This document shows, in pieces, positions 45,971-58,232 of a stretch of 64,000 bases of DNA. The translations under genes were made by a program, and so were the position numbers. Position 1 is the first letter of the stretch, and each line of letters begins with the position of its first letter. This DNA is from Bacillus sp. SD088 (GTDB taxonomy: Bacteria; Bacillota; Bacilli; Bacillales; Bacillaceae_C): the NCBI RefSeq assembly GCF_017355205.1, contig NZ_JADIJK010000007.1, forward strand, positions 124,001 through 188,000, written 5' to 3'. Below the pieces are notes generated by a model, which saw only the letters and a program-made list of their open reading frames with translations, ran no database searches and was not told the DNA's origin.

Positions 45971-46918
45971 TTATTTGGAGGAAGAAAAATATTCTCTTGT
46001 TACATCTGTATCTTTTTTTATCTGTGCAATCAGCTGCTCAGTTCCAGCAAATTTTTGTTCATCTCTAATTTTTTTGTGCCATTCTATTGTAACGGTCTCA
46101 CCGTAAATTTCCTGGTTAAAATCGAGTATATAAACTTCTAGTGATAATTGTTTCCCTTCTGGATTATGAAATGTCGGATTATATCCTACACTACATACTC
46201 CCTGTTTCCAATTACCATCCACGAATACCTTGACAATATATATGCCTATTTGAGGTAGGAAATATTCGCGATCCGTACTTATATTCGCAGTCGGAAAACC
46301 AATCGTCCTTCCCCGTTTTTTCCCATGAATAACAGTACCTTTAATTGTAAAATAACGACCAAGTAATTGATTAGCTTTAACTATTTCTCCATTCTGAATC
46401 GACTGTCGAATAGAGGTAGAACTAATTTTTTGATTATTTATTTCTAGCTTAGGGACAATGGTAACGTCAAAACTGCCTTTTGAATGAACAGGCAAAGTCT
46501 CCATATTGCCTTTCCCGAATTTTCCATATGTAAAATCAAAGCCAGCAACAGCATGTTTTACATTTAATTGGACCAAATAATTTTCAACAAATTCCTCTGG
46601 TAATAACTGAGAAAATTCCTTTGTAAAATGGACAATAAATAAATAGTCGACATTTAAATCTTCCATTAATTTAATCTTATCTTCCACAGGCGTGATGTAT
46701 TGAACCGCCTCTTGGCCTTTCCCAAGCACAACAGATGGATGTGGGTCAAATGTCATGACTGCAGACTGTTGATTATGAAGAGAAGCGATCTCATTTGCTT
46801 GATGGATTACTCTTTGATGACCTAAATGAACGCCATCAAAAAAGCCTAAGGCCATGACCAATGGAGGAAAGTCGCTATTAGTATAAGAATGTGGATGATC
46901 AAGCTGTATTACTTTCAA
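45971..46918 (-). CDS. ribC: Bifunctional riboflavin kinase/FAD synthetase
   Basis: It makes FMN and FAD from riboflavin. The 315-residue protein has an N-terminal nucleotidyltransferase domain (LGFFDGVHLGHQ, SSTSIRQ) and a C-terminal kinase domain (GKKRGRTIGFPTANI, GICSVGYNPTF-like segment, LSLEVYILDF). B. subtilis calls it ribC (ribF elsewhere). It is the last gene of the rimP…truB-ribC run, 20 bp after truB. Confidence 0.96.
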   Translation of the reverse strand: MKVIQLDHPHSYTNSDFPPLVMALGFFDGVHLGHQRVIHQANEIASLHNQQSAVMTFDPHPSVVLGKGQEAVQYITPVEDKIKLMEDLNVDYLFIVHFTKEFSQLLPEEFVENYLVQLNVKHAVAGFDFTYGKFGKGNMETLPVHSKGSFDVTIVPKLEINNQKISSTSIRQSIQNGEIVKANQLLGRYFTIKGTVIHGKKRGRTIGFPTANISTDREYFLPQIGIYIVKVFVDGNWKQGVCSVGYNPTFHNPEGKQLSLEVYILDFNQEIYGETVTIEWHKKIRDEQKFAGTEQLIAQIKKDTDVTREYFSSSK

Positions 46919-46938
46919 GATTTTTCCTTCTTTCTATT

Positions 46939-47862
46939 TCAAAGTTTAACGTTACGAATGACTTTAACCGGCTTAATTAGATTAGGCTTATTGGGATGAC
47001 GATCATAAATGGCATAAGCTAAATGCTGATAGCTCATTACTGCTGGGCTTTGAGACCAATTTTCTAGGATGGGAAGCACAGCCCCATTAAGCACACGCTC
47101 AAGCAATAATTCATCCATCTCAATCATCGGTAAATGAGAGAGGGCTTTTTCTAAAGGAAAAAGAAAAGCATCAATAGAACGATTCTCTTTTACCAACTTC
47201 TCAAGTTCCTCTAAAGGTATACATTCATTACGTGTAAAGGAAGCGGAAGCTGTTCTTGTTAAAGCTGACATATATGCAGGGTATCCTAACTTCTCTCCTA
47301 TCATAACAGCAAGTGTTCGGATATATGTTCCTTTGCTACAATGAACTCGGAAGGAAAAGCTCACTTCGCCTTCTTTCCATTTTATTTCATCATCCAACAG
47401 ACATAAATCGTAAATATGTATCTTCCTTTTTGGCCTTTCAACAGGAATACCAGCCCTAGCATATTCATATAATTTCTTTCCATTTACTTTAACCGCTGAA
47501 TACATGGGAGGGATTTGTTCAATGGTACCTGTTAACTCTTGAAGTACATGGTTAATTTGCTGAATTGTAATTGAACTCTCTACTTTTTTCTCTTCTACGG
47601 TTTCTCCCTCAGCATCTTCCGTTGTAGTAGATCTTCCAATAGTCACTTCACCTTCATACACTTTACCAGCATTCGTTATGTATTCAGCAATTTTAGTGCC
47701 TTTTCCTAAACAAATAGGCAGAACGCCCTCTACCTCCGGATCTAATGTCCCTGTATGACCAACTTTCTTCATTTTTAATAATTTCCTTATTTTAAAAACA
47801 CAATCATGAGATGTCAACCCTTTTGGTTTCCATAATGGGATGATTCCGTCCAATCTCTTCAC
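46939..47862 (-). CDS. truB: tRNA pseudouridine-55 synthase TruB
   Basis: TruB makes pseudouridine 55 in the T-loop of all tRNAs. The 307-residue protein has KPKGLTSHDCVFKIRKLL and the catalytic Asp in HTGTLDPEVEGVLP, then a small C-terminal PUA-like region. A family B repeat lies between it and rbfA, interrupting the usual tight spacing. Confidence 0.96.
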   Translation of the reverse strand: MKRLDGIIPLWKPKGLTSHDCVFKIRKLLKMKKVGHTGTLDPEVEGVLPICLGKGTKIAEYITNAGKVYEGEVTIGRSTTTEDAEGETVEEKKVESSITIQQINHVLQELTGTIEQIPPMYSAVKVNGKKLYEYARAGIPVERPKRKIHIYDLCLLDDEIKWKEGEVSFSFRVHCSKGTYIRTLAVMIGEKLGYPAYMSALTRTASASFTRNECIPLEELEKLVKENRSIDAFLFPLEKALSHLPMIEMDELLLERVLNGAVLPILENWSQSPAVMSYQHLAYAIYDRHPNKPNLIKPVKVIRNVKL

Positions 47863-47876
47863 TCCCTTTTAGAGGT

Positions 47877-48188
47877 TGTTCAAAAAGTCCGGTAAAAATG
47901 ACACTGTGAGAAAATGATCTTCAACTAAGTACCGACGCGGCCTGTATCAAACGTCGAAACCACTACACATGCGCAAGCTCGTTGGCTAGTATCTAAAGAG
48001 TACCACTTTTCCTAAGTGGGAAGACCCTTGTACTCATGTAACAGGGCACAAGGAGCTTCCGCTAAAACCGCCACGTCTTGTGGACAACGTAGAAGTCAGT
48101 ACATCCTGTAAAGAGTCCGCTTCGAACTTTCGCTGACAGGACATCAGTGCCTTTAACCACTTGGTCCTTTTTATCTTACTTTTTGCAC
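47877..48188. repeat. Family B intergenic repeat, copy 4
   Basis: TGTTCAAAAAG at the left; the right end is slightly eroded (CTTTTTGCAC). It contains CCGGTAAAAATGACACT, ATCTTCAACTAAGTACCGAC and GTCAGTACATCCTGTA segments in the same order as copy 3, with decayed stems. Confidence 0.7.
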
Positions 48189-48207
48189 ACTATTTTACAT
48201 AAAAATA

Positions 48208-48282
48208 GACTGTCTCAAAATGAAAGTAGACTGTTCTATTGCCATAGCAATTTCTAGAAGAGTCTTACATTTCACGAGACAG
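48208..48282 (-). terminator. rbfA-distal long hairpin
   Basis: Nested arms (TGTCTCGTGAAATGTAAGACT with AGTCTACTTTCATTTTGAGACA, inner TTCTAGAA/TTCTA) form a 75-nt imperfect stem 16 nt after rbfA. It resembles the palindrome at 33532-33645 in its GACTGTCTC ends. Confidence 0.6.
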
Positions 48283-48298
48283 CCATTAGCAAAAGCTG

Positions 48299-48640
48299 CT
48301 ATTCATCTTTCAATTCTTTAAGAATGGATTCAATTTTGTTTCCATAGCCAATGGATTCATCAAATTCAAATGTAATTTCCGGAGTTTTACGCAAGCGTAT
48401 TCGCTTCCCTATTTCAGACCTTATAAATCCTTTTGCTTTTGAAAGGCCTTTAAGGGTAGCCTCCATTTGATCTTCATCTCCTAAAACAGAAATAAAGATG
48501 GTAGCTTGCTGTAAATCACCTGTTACCTGTACATCTGTTACAGTAACAAATCCCACCCGAGGGTCTTTAAGTTTTCTACCAATGATCTCGCCGAGTTCTT
48601 TTTTCATTTGTTCTCCAACTCGATTGGCACGAACATTCAT
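48299..48640 (-). CDS. rbfA: 30S ribosome-binding factor RbfA
   Basis: RbfA is a cold-relevant KH-fold factor needed for 16S 5'-end maturation. The 113-residue protein has [36 protein letters not shown] and [17 protein letters not shown] 48640 is placed 6 nt after GAGGTG; the GTG three codons earlier is rejected. Confidence 0.96.
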   Translation of the reverse strand: MNVRANRVGEQMKKELGEIIGRKLKDPRVGFVTVTDVQVTGDLQQATIFISVLGDEDQMEATLKGLSKAKGFIRSEIGKRIRLRKTPEITFEFDESIGYGNKIESILKELKDE

Positions 48641-48766
48641 TTTTAACACCTCGCTTATACTAACATACTCATAAAAGCTAAAAACAACCGTGCCGGCTGC
48701 CTTTTGCCAAGAAGTGAAAAGCGAGCCTTATCAGTTTGTTTGGCCTGTTTTTCTGGTTTCACCCAG

Positions 48767-49045
48767 TTATAGCCATTCATATTCCGTTTTTACTCTTTCC
48801 CACTCAGGAAAGGTGTCTAGAAATTTTATTGCACGCTCTAATTCACGCTCAGCAGATTGATGTGAATTAGAGACAGTCACTAGGGAGATGTTTGACAACT
48901 GCCAGACATCTTGATGCCCAGTTTCTGCTGCAGAAAGATTGAATTTTTGTCGTACCCTCGTTAAAGTTCGTTGCAAAACAGCTCTCTTATCTTTTAGGGA
49001 GTGTGCATCATGAATTCTAAATTCCAGTTCGACAAAACCGATCAA
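48767..49045 (-). CDS. ylxP: YlxP, DUF503 protein
   Basis: A 92-residue ferredoxin-like-fold protein ([25 protein letters not shown] … [15 protein letters not shown]) always found between infB and rbfA in Firmicutes, of unknown role, probably in ribosome assembly. Its ATG overlaps the infB stop by 4 bp. Confidence 0.93.
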   Translation of the reverse strand: MIGFVELEFRIHDAHSLKDKRAVLQRTLTRVRQKFNLSAAETGHQDVWQLSNISLVTVSNSHQSAERELERAIKFLDTFPEWERVKTEYEWL

Positions 49046-51348
49046 GCTCGTTCAATTTCCTTCATGACAAAGGCTTCAATGACATCCTCTTCTTTAACAT
49101 CATTGAAATTCTTAATAGTAATTCCACATTCATACCCTTGGCTTACTTCCTTTACATCGTCTTTGAAGCGTTTCAAATCATCGATTTCCCCTTCATAGAT
49201 GACGATACCATTTCTAATGATGCGCACACTACTATCTCGTGTGATTTTTCCATCTGTTACATAAGAACCAGCAATTGTCCCAATTTTAGATACTTTGAAA
49301 GTTTGGCGGATTTCTGCTTGGCCAATGACTTCTTCTTTAAATTCAGGATCCAGCATTCCTTTCATCGCTGATTCAATTTCTTCAATCGCTTTATAAATCA
49401 CTCTGTGCAAACGTACGTCTACTTTCTCAGAATCAGCAGCACGTTTGGCATTCACATCAGGGCGTACATTAAAGCCAATTACAATAGCATTGGAAGCTGC
49501 TGCTAAGGTAATGTCGGATTCGTTTATTGCACCCACCGCTGTGTGAATGATTTTAACATTAACTCCTGCAACTTCTATTTGTCTAAGAGCAGCAGCAAGA
49601 GCTTCTACAGAACCTTGAACATCGGCCTTCACAATGACATTCAAGTCCTTCATTTCACCTTGCTTCATCTGATCAAATAATGTGTCCAAGCTTACGCGCG
49701 AACTTTCACCTCTTGAAGCAAGTAGGGCTTGCTGAGCTCTTGTTTCTCCAATTTGACGCGCCGTCTTTTCATCTTCAAACACTACAAAGCGGTCCCCGGC
49801 TTGTGGAACATCATTTAAACCTGTGATTTCAACCGGTGTCGAAGGAGAGGCTTTCTTCACTCTTCTGCCAATATCATTCACCATAGCGCGAACACGACCA
49901 AATGTATCGCCTGCCACAATAGGATCCCCTACATTTAACGTTCCATTCTGAACTAAAAGTGTGGCAACAGACCCTCGCCCTTTATCAAGTTGCGCTTCAA
50001 TCACGGTACCTATTGCTTTACGGCTCGGATTAGCTTTTAATTCTTCTACTTCACTGACTAACAGAATCATTTCTAATAAATTGTCTATTCCTTCTCCCTT
50101 TAAAGCAGAGATGGGAACAAAGATTGTGTCTCCTCCCCAATCTTCTGGTACAAGAGCATGTTCTGTTAATTCTTGCATCACCCGATCTGGATTTGCTGAT
50201 GGCTTATCCATCTTGTTCACTGCAACGATGATTGGTACCTCTGCTGCTTTTGCATGGTTAATCGCTTCAATTGTTTGTGGCATAACCCCATCATCTGCTG
50301 CAACAACAAGAATCGTAATATCCGTTATTTTTGCACCTCTTGCTCTCATTGTTGTAAAAGCAGCGTGTCCAGGTGTATCGAGGAATGTGATTTTTTTGCC
50401 ATTTTCTTCAATTTGATAAGCACCAATATGCTGAGTAATTCCCCCGGCTTCCCCAGCCGTAACCTTCGTATGTCGTAATGAGTCTAAAAGCGTTGTTTTC
50501 CCGTGGTCAACATGCCCCATGATGGTCACAACAGCAGGTCGTTCTTGCAATTTCTCAGTTTCATCATCAGTAAAATAGACTTCAAGATCTGTTGTATCCA
50601 CAAGTATTTCTTCTTCTACATTTACCCCATACTCACTGCAAATTAATTCGATGGCATCCCGATCCAATTCCTGATTGATCGTTGCCATAACTCCAAGTAT
50701 GAAGAGTTTCTTAATAATTTCAGATGGCTCTCTATGCAGCTTTTTAGCTAATTCTCCAACAGATAAGGACTCCGTGAAAACAATCTTTTCGGGTAGCTCC
50801 TTTTGTTTCTTTGGTGCTGGTTGTGGAGCTGGTGTGTTCGCTTTATTTCTATGGTTGTTTCTGTTCTGATTGCCTTTTCTATTTTTGTTAAAACCTTTAT
50901 TTCCACTTTTTGAAGCTGTTTGCGGTCCTTTATTATTCATATGTGGTTTATTTTGCTCCATTTTCTGTTTTTTACCTGTCTGTTGACCAGAAGATTGGTT
51001 AACGGACTGGTTTGATTTGTTTTGCTGATTATTGCTTTTTGTTTGTGGATTTTTTTCATCGCGCTTTTGAAATGGCGGCTTTTGTTGGCCACTTTGCTGG
51101 CGATTTTTCTGGTTTGATTGCGCTGGCCTGTTCTGTTCATTCTTTTTTGGAAAGTTCTTTTTTGCATTCGCTTTATCTGGCGTTTTTTCGTTCTTTTGAT
51201 AAGCAGCATCGAGACGACTGACTGTTTCCGGCTCAATCATTGACATATGGTTTCCTACTTCGATATTCATTTCTTTCAATTTATTAATAATTTCTTTACT
51301 TGTTTTATTTTGCTTTTTTGCATATTCATAAACTCGTACCTTACTCAT
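49042..51348 (-). CDS. infB: Translation initiation factor IF-2
   Basis: IF-2 brings initiator tRNA to the 30S subunit and promotes subunit joining. The 768-residue protein has an IF2N domain ([20 protein letters not shown]), a long Asn/Gln/Lys-rich disordered linker (about 55-175), a second IF2N, then the GTPase with G1 GHVDHGKT near residue 278, DTPGHAAF and NKMD, and the C-terminal tRNA-binding domains. It is part of the nusA-infB operon. Confidence 0.98.
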   Translation of the reverse strand: MSKVRVYEYAKKQNKTSKEIINKLKEMNIEVGNHMSMIEPETVSRLDAAYQKNEKTPDKANAKKNFPKKNEQNRPAQSNQKNRQQSGQQKPPFQKRDEKNPQTKSNNQQNKSNQSVNQSSGQQTGKKQKMEQNKPHMNNKGPQTASKSGNKGFNKNRKGNQNRNNHRNKANTPAPQPAPKKQKELPEKIVFTESLSVGELAKKLHREPSEIIKKLFILGVMATINQELDRDAIELICSEYGVNVEEEILVDTTDLEVYFTDDETEKLQERPAVVTIMGHVDHGKTTLLDSLRHTKVTAGEAGGITQHIGAYQIEENGKKITFLDTPGHAAFTTMRARGAKITDITILVVAADDGVMPQTIEAINHAKAAEVPIIVAVNKMDKPSANPDRVMQELTEHALVPEDWGGDTIFVPISALKGEGIDNLLEMILLVSEVEELKANPSRKAIGTVIEAQLDKGRGSVATLLVQNGTLNVGDPIVAGDTFGRVRAMVNDIGRRVKKASPSTPVEITGLNDVPQAGDRFVVFEDEKTARQIGETRAQQALLASRGESSRVSLDTLFDQMKQGEMKDLNVIVKADVQGSVEALAAALRQIEVAGVNVKIIHTAVGAINESDITLAAASNAIVIGFNVRPDVNAKRAADSEKVDVRLHRVIYKAIEEIESAMKGMLDPEFKEEVIGQAEIRQTFKVSKIGTIAGSYVTDGKITRDSSVRIIRNGIVIYEGEIDDLKRFKDDVKEVSQGYECGITIKNFNDVKEEDVIEAFVMKEIERA

Positions 51349-51363
51349 CGGTTCACCCCCGTT

Positions 51364-51672
51364 TTATTGATCGAGCATTGAAATAAGTTTCTTTGCGAAA
51401 CCCTCTTCCAGGACAGCCACAACCACTCTTTCATCCTTTCCTATAGAGTGGCCGAGTTTTTCTCTGGATTCTACAAAGCGGAAAGGAACATGGTAAAAAG
51501 TACATTTATCCTGTATTTTTTTAGAAGTATTCATGGATGCATCATTCGAAATTAAAATCAATTTTGCCCTTTGTAATTTAATTTCCTTTAGCACCAATTC
51601 TTCCCCTGAAATTATTTTTCTAGCTCGATTCGCCAAACCAAGCAGGCTCATCCAAGGGTCCTGCTTTCTCAT
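51364..51672 (-). CDS. ylxQ: YlxQ, L7Ae-family RNA-binding protein
   Basis: A 102-residue L7Ae/L30e-fold protein (LGLANRARKIISGEELVLKEI … LILISNDASMNTSKKI) resembling kink-turn binders. It overlaps ylxR by 4 bp and lies in the conserved nusA-ylxR-ylxQ-infB order. Confidence 0.93.
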   Translation of the reverse strand: MRKQDPWMSLLGLANRARKIISGEELVLKEIKLQRAKLILISNDASMNTSKKIQDKCTFYHVPFRFVESREKLGHSIGKDERVVVAVLEEGFAKKLISMLDQ

Positions 51673-51944
51673 TTCGACTCATCTTTCTGGACTAAAGTAA
51701 GTAATTCATCATAAAGTGAGTCCTCCACTTTAGCATTCAATTGATTTGCAAACACATTATGCTTTTTCGCGTTTACGATTGCTTCCTGACTTAAAGAAAC
51801 ATAAGCTCCCCTTCCAGGTTTTTTACCAGTTGGGTCGATCGAAACTTCTCCTTCCTTGGAACGAACAATTCGGATCATTTCTTTCTTAGGCTTCATTTCT
51901 CCAGTTGCTAGACATTTTCTTAATGGCACTTTTTTTCGAGCCAT
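51669..51944 (-). CDS. ylxR: YlxR, DUF448 protein
   Basis: A 91-residue basic protein with KVPLRKCLATGEMKPKKEMIR and GRGAYVS, the family core. YlxR is a nucleoid- or RNA-associated protein linked to RNase P and gene regulation in recent work; its exact role is open. It is 11 bp after nusA. Confidence 0.93.
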   Translation of the reverse strand: MARKKVPLRKCLATGEMKPKKEMIRIVRSKEGEVSIDPTGKKPGRGAYVSLSQEAIVNAKKHNVFANQLNAKVEDSLYDELLTLVQKDESK

Positions 51945-51955
51945 TTTTCTCCCCC

Positions 51956-53083
51956 CTATTCGATTTCATCCTCACTTAAATCGAATGTGCTCTCTGAGGT
52001 ATCCTCTTCTTCGAAGAACAGATCATCATTTAGTGGATAGATCCCGGCATCGCGGGCATCTGTTTCACTTTTGATATCAATTTTCCAGCCTGTTAGTTTA
52101 GCTGCAAGTCTCGCATTCTGTCCTCTTTTTCCAATCGCAAGAGAAAGCTGGTAGTCCGGTACAATGACCGTTGTTGCTTTATCCTCTTCATCTATTATCA
52201 CTTCTAAAACTTTAGAAGGACTCAAGGCATTGGCAACAAAAACTTTCGGATCAGTGGACCATTCCACTATATCTATTTTTTCCCCTTTTAGTTCATCTAC
52301 TATTGCTTGAACTCTCGTACCCTTGGGGCCAACGCATGAACCTACAGGGTCTACCTCAGGATATTCTGTGCTAACTGAAATTTTCGAACGGTCTCCAGCT
52401 TCACGTGCCACAGATCTTAACTCTACAGTACCATCATAGATTTCCGGAACTTCAATTTCAAAAAGTCTTTTCAATAGACCTGGATGAGTACGGGAAACAT
52501 AGATTTGCGGACCTTTTGTTGTTTTTTCTACTTTTGTAATGTAAACCTTAATTCGGTCATGTGGCTTATAGACTTCATTTGGCATTTGTTCACTTTGTGG
52601 TAAAATAGCCTCTATTTTACCAAGACTGACATAGATAAATTTGGAATCATAGCGTTGAACAATTCCTGTCATAATATCATCTTCACGATCGATAAACTCA
52701 GAATAAATAATGCCTCGTTCTGCTTCACGGACCCGTTGAGTGACAACTTGCTTAGCGGTTTGGGCAGCAATACGTCCAAAATCCTTTGGAGTGACTTCTA
52801 ATTCAACAACGTCTTCAATTTCATAGGCAGGATTAATTTTCTTAGCTTCGTCGATAGAAATTTCTAGTCTTGAATCAAAGACTTCTTCAACAACATCTTT
52901 TCTAGCGAAAACTCGCATGGTTCCCGATCCTAAATTCAGATCAACACGAACATTTTGCGCTTGATTGAAATTTCTTTTATATGCTGATACGAGTGCAGCC
53001 TCAATAGCTTCGATCAAGACCTCTCTGCTGATTCCCTTTTCCTTTTCTAAAATAATGAGAGCATCCAATAATTCCGAGCTCAT
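51956..53083 (-). CDS. nusA: Transcription elongation/termination factor NusA
   Basis: NusA binds RNA polymerase and modulates pausing, termination and antitermination. The 375-residue protein has the N-terminal polymerase-binding domain, an S1 domain ([16 protein letters not shown]), and KH1/KH2 ([37 protein letters not shown]). It ends in an acidic tail without the C-terminal repeats of Proteobacteria, as is normal for Firmicutes. Confidence 0.97.
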   Translation of the reverse strand: MSSELLDALIILEKEKGISREVLIEAIEAALVSAYKRNFNQAQNVRVDLNLGSGTMRVFARKDVVEEVFDSRLEISIDEAKKINPAYEIEDVVELEVTPKDFGRIAAQTAKQVVTQRVREAERGIIYSEFIDREDDIMTGIVQRYDSKFIYVSLGKIEAILPQSEQMPNEVYKPHDRIKVYITKVEKTTKGPQIYVSRTHPGLLKRLFEIEVPEIYDGTVELRSVAREAGDRSKISVSTEYPEVDPVGSCVGPKGTRVQAIVDELKGEKIDIVEWSTDPKVFVANALSPSKVLEVIIDEEDKATTVIVPDYQLSLAIGKRGQNARLAAKLTGWKIDIKSETDARDAGIYPLNDDLFFEEEDTSESTFDLSEDEIE

Positions 53084-53098
53084 TAAATGTCATCCCCT

Positions 53099-53566
53099 TT
53101 AAAATTCTACAGCTAATCTTGCTTTCGATACTTTATTTAGTGGCAGTTCAATCTTTTTCATTCGTGTCTTTTCTTTCATCTCAAGTGTAAGGATCTCATT
53201 GTCAAAGGCAACTAGACGGCCTTCAAAGGATTTTTCACCATCAATCGGTTCATACGTATTTACCTGTATCATTTTACCGATTGCCTGCATATAATCTTTC
53301 TCTTTTTTCAACGGACGCTCTGCTCCAGGTGAAGATACTTCTAAAAAATAATTATGAGGAATTGGATCAATCTCATCTAGTTGTTCGCTTAGTCGCTCAC
53401 TAACAAGACCGCATTCTTCAATATCAACACCATTTTCTTTGTCAATAAATAGGCGTAGAAACCAGTTTTTTCCTTCTTTTACATATTCAACATCAACTAA
53501 TTCTATTCCCATATCATCAAGAATCGGCTTTGCGAGCTTTTCAACGAGGTCAGTAACTTTGCTCAT
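53099..53566 (-). CDS. rimP: Ribosome maturation factor RimP
   Basis: A 155-residue RimP (YlxS) with [30 protein letters not shown] and [15 protein letters not shown], needed for 30S maturation. It is the first gene of the nusA-infB operon, 15 bp ahead of nusA. A terminator-like hairpin lies just upstream; I did not find a clear promoter. Confidence 0.96.
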   Translation of the reverse strand: MSKVTDLVEKLAKPILDDMGIELVDVEYVKEGKNWFLRLFIDKENGVDIEECGLVSERLSEQLDEIDPIPHNYFLEVSSPGAERPLKKEKDYMQAIGKMIQVNTYEPIDGEKSFEGRLVAFDNEILTLEMKEKTRMKKIELPLNKVSKARLAVEF

Positions 53567-53616
53567 AATTACCTCCAGAATTTCAAAGTTATAATCAATT
53601 TTGTTATGACAATACG

Positions 53617-53641
53617 AAAGAGTGGGGGGCGCCCACTCTTT
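53617..53641 (-). terminator. Hairpin between polC and rimP
   Basis: The perfect 10-bp stem AAAGAGTGGG/CCCACTCTTT is followed by a weak T-tract (TTTCGTATT) on the minus strand. Probably the polC terminator. Confidence 0.65.
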
Positions 53642-53704
53642 TTAACAGAGAGTTATTCATAGTATATCCATAAAAAATATACCACAATCAAAGCCTAGTT
53701 GCAA

Positions 53705-53835
53705 ACAGAAAAGCGTAAGCGCCTGTTTAGTGACGTAGAAACTTTTTAGGGTTCTGACGAGATAAAGGAAACACTATGAGCTTGAAAAGCGAATGGATGT
53801 TGACTTACGCAAGCAGCAGCCGAAAGTTTACTAGT
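53705..53835 (+). repeat. Family A repeat, subtype 2, between polC and rimP
   Basis: It starts AAAAGCGTAAGCGCCTGTTTAGTGACGT and contains TTCTGACGAGATAAAGGAAACAC and ATGTTGACTTACGCAAGC, as in the subtype 2 copies at 19480 and 27662. The right end is eroded before polC. Confidence 0.7.
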
Positions 53836-53882
53836 CAACAACCAAAAAGCCCAAGCTCCGCTCTTAACAACATCCTGTAGCT

Positions 53883-56800
53883 TTAAAATAGAGAAAGTTG
53901 GTTCTGGTCAGGGAGCCCCTGAAGTATACCTTGTTGATCCAAGTACTCAATAATTGTTTTGGATACTTTCCCACGTTTTTGTAAATCCTCTTTTGAAAGA
54001 AAATCTCCTTCTTTGCGAGCCTGGACAATATTTAAGGCTGCATTTGTCCCAAGTCCAGGAACAGCATTAAAAGGGGGAATTAAAGCATCCTCATCAATGA
54101 TAAAATCAGTTGCACTAGAACGATAGAGATCAACCTGTTTAAATTTAAATCCTCTTTCACACATTTCTAGTGCAAGTTCTAATACAGTTAAAACACTTTT
54201 TTCCTTTGGAGCTGCATCTAACCCTTTAGCATTTATTTCTTGTATTCGAGTACGAATCGCATGAGAGCCGCGATTCATTGCAATGAGATCAAAATCCTCT
54301 GCCCTAACAGTGAAATAGGCTGCATAATAATAGAGAGGATGATGAACTTTAAAATAAGCAATTCTCACAGCCATTAATACATATGCAGCTGCGTGGGCCT
54401 TAGGGAACATATATTTAATCTTCTTACATGAATCAATATACCAATCAGGCACATTGTTTTTTTTCATTTCTTCTTCCCATTCTGGAGGTAAACCTTTCCC
54501 CTTACGTACAGATTCCATAATTTTAAACGCTAAAGAAGAATCTAATCCCTGATAAATTAAATATACCATAATATCATCCCGGCAGCCGATTACCTCTGGT
54601 AGTGTACATATTTTATTATGGATTAATTCCTGTGCGTTTCCAAGCCATACATCTGTTCCATGAGATAGCCCTGAAATTTGTACCAGCTCTGAAAAAGTGG
54701 TTGGCTTCGTATCCTCTAACATTTGTCGAACAAAGCGTGTTCCAAATTCCGGGATACCTAGGGTACCTGTTTTACACATGATCTGCTCTTCCGTCACACC
54801 GAGGGATTCCGTACCGGTAAATAGTTTCATCACTTCAGAATCATCTGTAGGAATGGTTTTCGGATCAATTCCACTCAGATCTTGAAGCATCCTGATAACG
54901 GTTGGATCATCATGACCAAGTATATCTAATTTTAATAAATTGCTATCGATCGAGTGGAAATCATAATGAGTTGTCCGCCATTCCGAGCCGCTATCATCTG
55001 CTGGAAACTGGATAGGAGTGAAATCATAAATTTCCATATCATCTGGGACAACAATAATTCCACCTGGATGCTGTCCTGTCGTTCGTTTAACACCTGTACA
55101 CCCTTGAACAAGTCGGTCTACTTCTGCCCCTCTTTGCTGAAGATTATTGTCTTGAGCATAGCCTTTTACATATCCATAGGCGGTTTTTTCTGCAACGGTT
55201 CCGATTGTTCCTGCTCTGTAGACATAATCTTCTCCAAAAAGAATCTTCGTATAATTATGCGCCTGTGGCTGATATTCTCCAGAAAAATTCAGGTCAATAT
55301 CCGGAACCTTGTCCCCTTTAAAACCAAGGAATGTTTCAAACGGTATATCGTGTCCATCTTTTTGATAAGGCGTACCACATTTTTCACACTCTTTATCAGG
55401 TAAATCAAAGCCCGATCCGACTGATCCATCGTCAAAAAATATGGAGTGTTTACATTCGGGACATACGTAATGCGGCGGCAATGGATTTACCTCTGTAATT
55501 TCTGTCATTGTTGCCACTAATGATGATCCAACTGACCCTCTTGAACCAACTAGATATCCATCATCCAATGATTTTTTAACTAATTTATGGGAGATTAGAT
55601 AGATAACAGCGAATCCATGCCCAATGATACTTTTTAATTCTTTTTCCAGTCTCGCTTCAATAATTTCTGGTAACGTGTCTCCATAAATGCTCTTTGCCCG
55701 ACCATAGCTCATGGAGCGAATTTCTTCTTCTGCCCCTTCAATTTTCGGAGTATACAAGTCATCTTTAATTGGTTTAACTGACTCAAGTGAATCGGCAATT
55801 GCGTTAGAATTCTCTATCACAATTTTACGCGCTCTATCTTTACCGAGAAAAGAAAATTCAGCCAACATTTCATCGGTTGTTCGAAAATGAACTGACGGAA
55901 GACGATGGCGATTTAATGGATTCGCTCCACCCTGAGAGTTAATTAAAATTTGCCGATTGATTTTATTTTCCTCATGCAAATAATGTACATTTCCTGTTGC
56001 TACCACAGGAATATCCATTTTTTCGCCCATGTCAATAATATTCGTAATAATGTCTTCAAGATCCTTTTGATCTCTTACAAGCTCCATCTCTATTAGGGGC
56101 GCATACACAGACTTAGGATGAATTTCAAAATAATCATAAAAGCTTGCTACTTTTTCTGCCTCTTGGCGCCCTTTTTGCATCATGGCTTCAAAGACTTCCC
56201 CCTTGTCACAACCTGAACCAATCAATAGACCTTCTCGATATTTTTCTAGAAGCGATCTAGGAATACGGGGAACTCGAAAGAAATACTGAAGATGTGAAAT
56301 AGAAACCAATTTATATAGATTTTTTAATCCAATATCATTTTTAGCTAAAATCGTACAATGGTTAGGACGAGCACGTTTATAGGCTTCTCCTTCTCCCAGA
56401 TAATCATTGAATTGATCATGATATTCAATTCCTTTTTCAGATGCATCCTTCAACATTTTTAAAAATAAGTAGCCCGTTGCCTCAGCATCATAGATAGCAC
56501 GGTGATGCTGTGTGAGGTCAATATCGAACTTTTTCGCCAATGTATTTAAACGATGGTTTTTCATTTGCGGATACAGTAATCTCGCCAGCTCCAATGTGTC
56601 GATCACCGGATTCGTCGATTTTCCAAGTTCGTATTTTTGATAACCTGTATTTAGGAATCCCATATCAAATGATGCATTATGAGCGACATAAATAGCATTG
56701 CCCGTCCATTCATGGAATCGGTGTAAAACAGCGTCGATGTCAGGTGCGTTTTGGACCATCTCATCGGTGATTCCTGTCAAATCAATAGTCGTAGTTGAAA

Positions 56801-58202
56801 GTGGATGATGAGGATTAGCAAAGCTTTCGAAAGTATCAATAATCTCTCCTCCACGTATCTTAACAGCAGCCAATTCAATAATTGTGTCATATATAGCAGA
56901 AAGGCCCGTTGTTTCTACATCAAAAACAACAAACTCTGAATCTTCTAATTTTAGATGTGTACTATTATAGGCAATCGGTACGCCATCATCGACAAGATTG
57001 GCCTCCAAACCATAAATAATTTTCACATCATGTTTTTTGCCAGCATTATAAGCTTCTGGAAAAGATTGAACAACAGCATGATCTGTTACCGCGATCGCTT
57101 TATGACCCCATTTTTTAGCCTGAGCCACATAATTAGACATAGATGTAAGACCATCCATTTGACTCATGGTCGTGTGAAGATGAAGCTCAACTCTTTTTTC
57201 TTCAGCTTGATCAAAGCGCTCTTTCGGCTTGACTTCATTTATATCATTCGCAATCATGACTAGATCACGCACAAATGTATCATTCTGGATGCTCCCTCGC
57301 GCTTTTACCCACTTACCCTTTGTGACCTGTTGTAGCGTTTCTGCATCCTCTTTATCCCTAGAAAACATTTTAACGAGAATGGAATCCGTATAATCTGTTA
57401 TTTTAAAGGTTAGAAGAGTACGGCCACTACGGAGTTCCCTGGTTTGCGCATCAAAAATATAGCCCTCTACAGTGACTCTTCTTTCTTCGTCTACTATATT
57501 TTTCAAGCTTACGATCTCTTCTGTTGGATTAATCGAAATTCCAATCGTAAGAGGTCCACTTGGCGTTCCTTTCTTACTTTCTTTTTCTGTTTCTTGTTTC
57601 TGCATCTCAATCATTGCTTGTTTGGCTTTTTCTGCATCCTCTTTTTGCTTTGCTTCAAGAAATTTTTGATAATCATCATTTGTGTCTTCCTGAGCCATTA
57701 CTTGTCCATCCAATTGCAAAGGAGGAAAACCATATTGTATGAAAATGTCCTGAATAAGTTGGCTGTATTTTTGCTTTAAGGTTTGTATCTCTGTATCATT
57801 TCGAGCAGTAATGGATAGGACATTCCCATTTACTTGAGGAATTTGATTGTTTAATAAGGACAACAGGACTGGGGATATACCATCCAGTTCTTTGATACAA
57901 TGTGTCCAGTATGCTTGCACCAATTCCTCCGTAATCGTGGAATCTGCGGTTGAGACCTCAAAACGAATAGCTGCAATATGTTGAAAAGCTTGCTGAAGTT
58001 TTTCGGCGAATTGAATAAACAAATCATAAGGAAGCACTTTTTCAAATTGAAAAGAAAAATGCCACACTTTTTGTGTGCGATCTACAACTAATTTCGTAAT
58101 TTCCGCATGCTGAAAAAAGGGGACGCTCGCATCAGCAGTTAGTCCAATTTGTTGTAATAATACTTGAAACCTTTCTCTTCTAGAGGCGGGATCATTTGCC
58201 AT
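53883..58202 (-). CDS. polC: DNA polymerase III PolC (Gram-positive replicative polymerase)
   Basis: The leading-strand replicative polymerase with built-in proofreading. About 1439 residues, normal length: an N-terminal domain, OB fold (about 235-320), PHP domain ([14 protein letters not shown]) split by a DEDDh exonuclease ([11 protein letters not shown] near 421, then HNASFDMGF and [11 protein letters not shown]), then the C-family palm with GSRGSVGSS and [12 protein letters not shown], a Cys4 zinc site (CPEC…CEKCG), and the extreme C-terminal clamp-binding QLSLF. I prefer ATG 58202 because AAAGG abuts the ATG at 58217 without spacing. Confidence 0.97.
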   Translation of the reverse strand: MANDPASRRERFQVLLQQIGLTADASVPFFQHAEITKLVVDRTQKVWHFSFQFEKVLPYDLFIQFAEKLQQAFQHIAAIRFEVSTADSTITEELVQAYWTHCIKELDGISPVLLSLLNNQIPQVNGNVLSITARNDTEIQTLKQKYSQLIQDIFIQYGFPPLQLDGQVMAQEDTNDDYQKFLEAKQKEDAEKAKQAMIEMQKQETEKESKKGTPSGPLTIGISINPTEEIVSLKNIVDEERRVTVEGYIFDAQTRELRSGRTLLTFKITDYTDSILVKMFSRDKEDAETLQQVTKGKWVKARGSIQNDTFVRDLVMIANDINEVKPKERFDQAEEKRVELHLHTTMSQMDGLTSMSNYVAQAKKWGHKAIAVTDHAVVQSFPEAYNAGKKHDVKIIYGLEANLVDDGVPIAYNSTHLKLEDSEFVVFDVETTGLSAIYDTIIELAAVKIRGGEIIDTFESFANPHHPLSTTTIDLTGITDEMVQNAPDIDAVLHRFHEWTGNAIYVAHNASFDMGFLNTGYQKYELGKSTNPVIDTLELARLLYPQMKNHRLNTLAKKFDIDLTQHHRAIYDAEATGYLFLKMLKDASEKGIEYHDQFNDYLGEGEAYKRARPNHCTILAKNDIGLKNLYKLVSISHLQYFFRVPRIPRSLLEKYREGLLIGSGCDKGEVFEAMMQKGRQEAEKVASFYDYFEIHPKSVYAPLIEMELVRDQKDLEDIITNIIDMGEKMDIPVVATGNVHYLHEENKINRQILINSQGGANPLNRHRLPSVHFRTTDEMLAEFSFLGKDRARKIVIENSNAIADSLESVKPIKDDLYTPKIEGAEEEIRSMSYGRAKSIYGDTLPEIIEARLEKELKSIIGHGFAVIYLISHKLVKKSLDDGYLVGSRGSVGSSLVATMTEITEVNPLPPHYVCPECKHSIFFDDGSVGSGFDLPDKECEKCGTPYQKDGHDIPFETFLGFKGDKVPDIDLNFSGEYQPQAHNYTKILFGEDYVYRAGTIGTVAEKTAYGYVKGYAQDNNLQQRGAEVDRLVQGCTGVKRTTGQHPGGIIVVPDDMEIYDFTPIQFPADDSGSEWRTTHYDFHSIDSNLLKLDILGHDDPTVIRMLQDLSGIDPKTIPTDDSEVMKLFTGTESLGVTEEQIMCKTGTLGIPEFGTRFVRQMLEDTKPTTFSELVQISGLSHGTDVWLGNAQELIHNKICTLPEVIGCRDDIMVYLIYQGLDSSLAFKIMESVRKGKGLPPEWEEEMKKNNVPDWYIDSCKKIKYMFPKAHAAAYVLMAVRIAYFKVHHPLYYYAAYFTVRAEDFDLIAMNRGSHAIRTRIQEINAKGLDAAPKEKSVLTVLELALEMCERGFKFKQVDLYRSSATDFIIDEDALIPPFNAVPGLGTNAALNIVQARKEGDFLSKEDLQKRGKVSKTIIEYLDQQGILQGLPDQNQLSLF

Positions 58203-58232
58203 TTTTCTCTCACCCATCCTTTTATATTGCGT

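Noticed and set aside
54954-55403. 149-codon open frame on the + strand inside polC (also 49961-50416 in infB, 4516-4926 in miaA)
   Set aside because: Antisense shadows of strongly conserved genes, with no ribosome-binding site or recognisable protein features.
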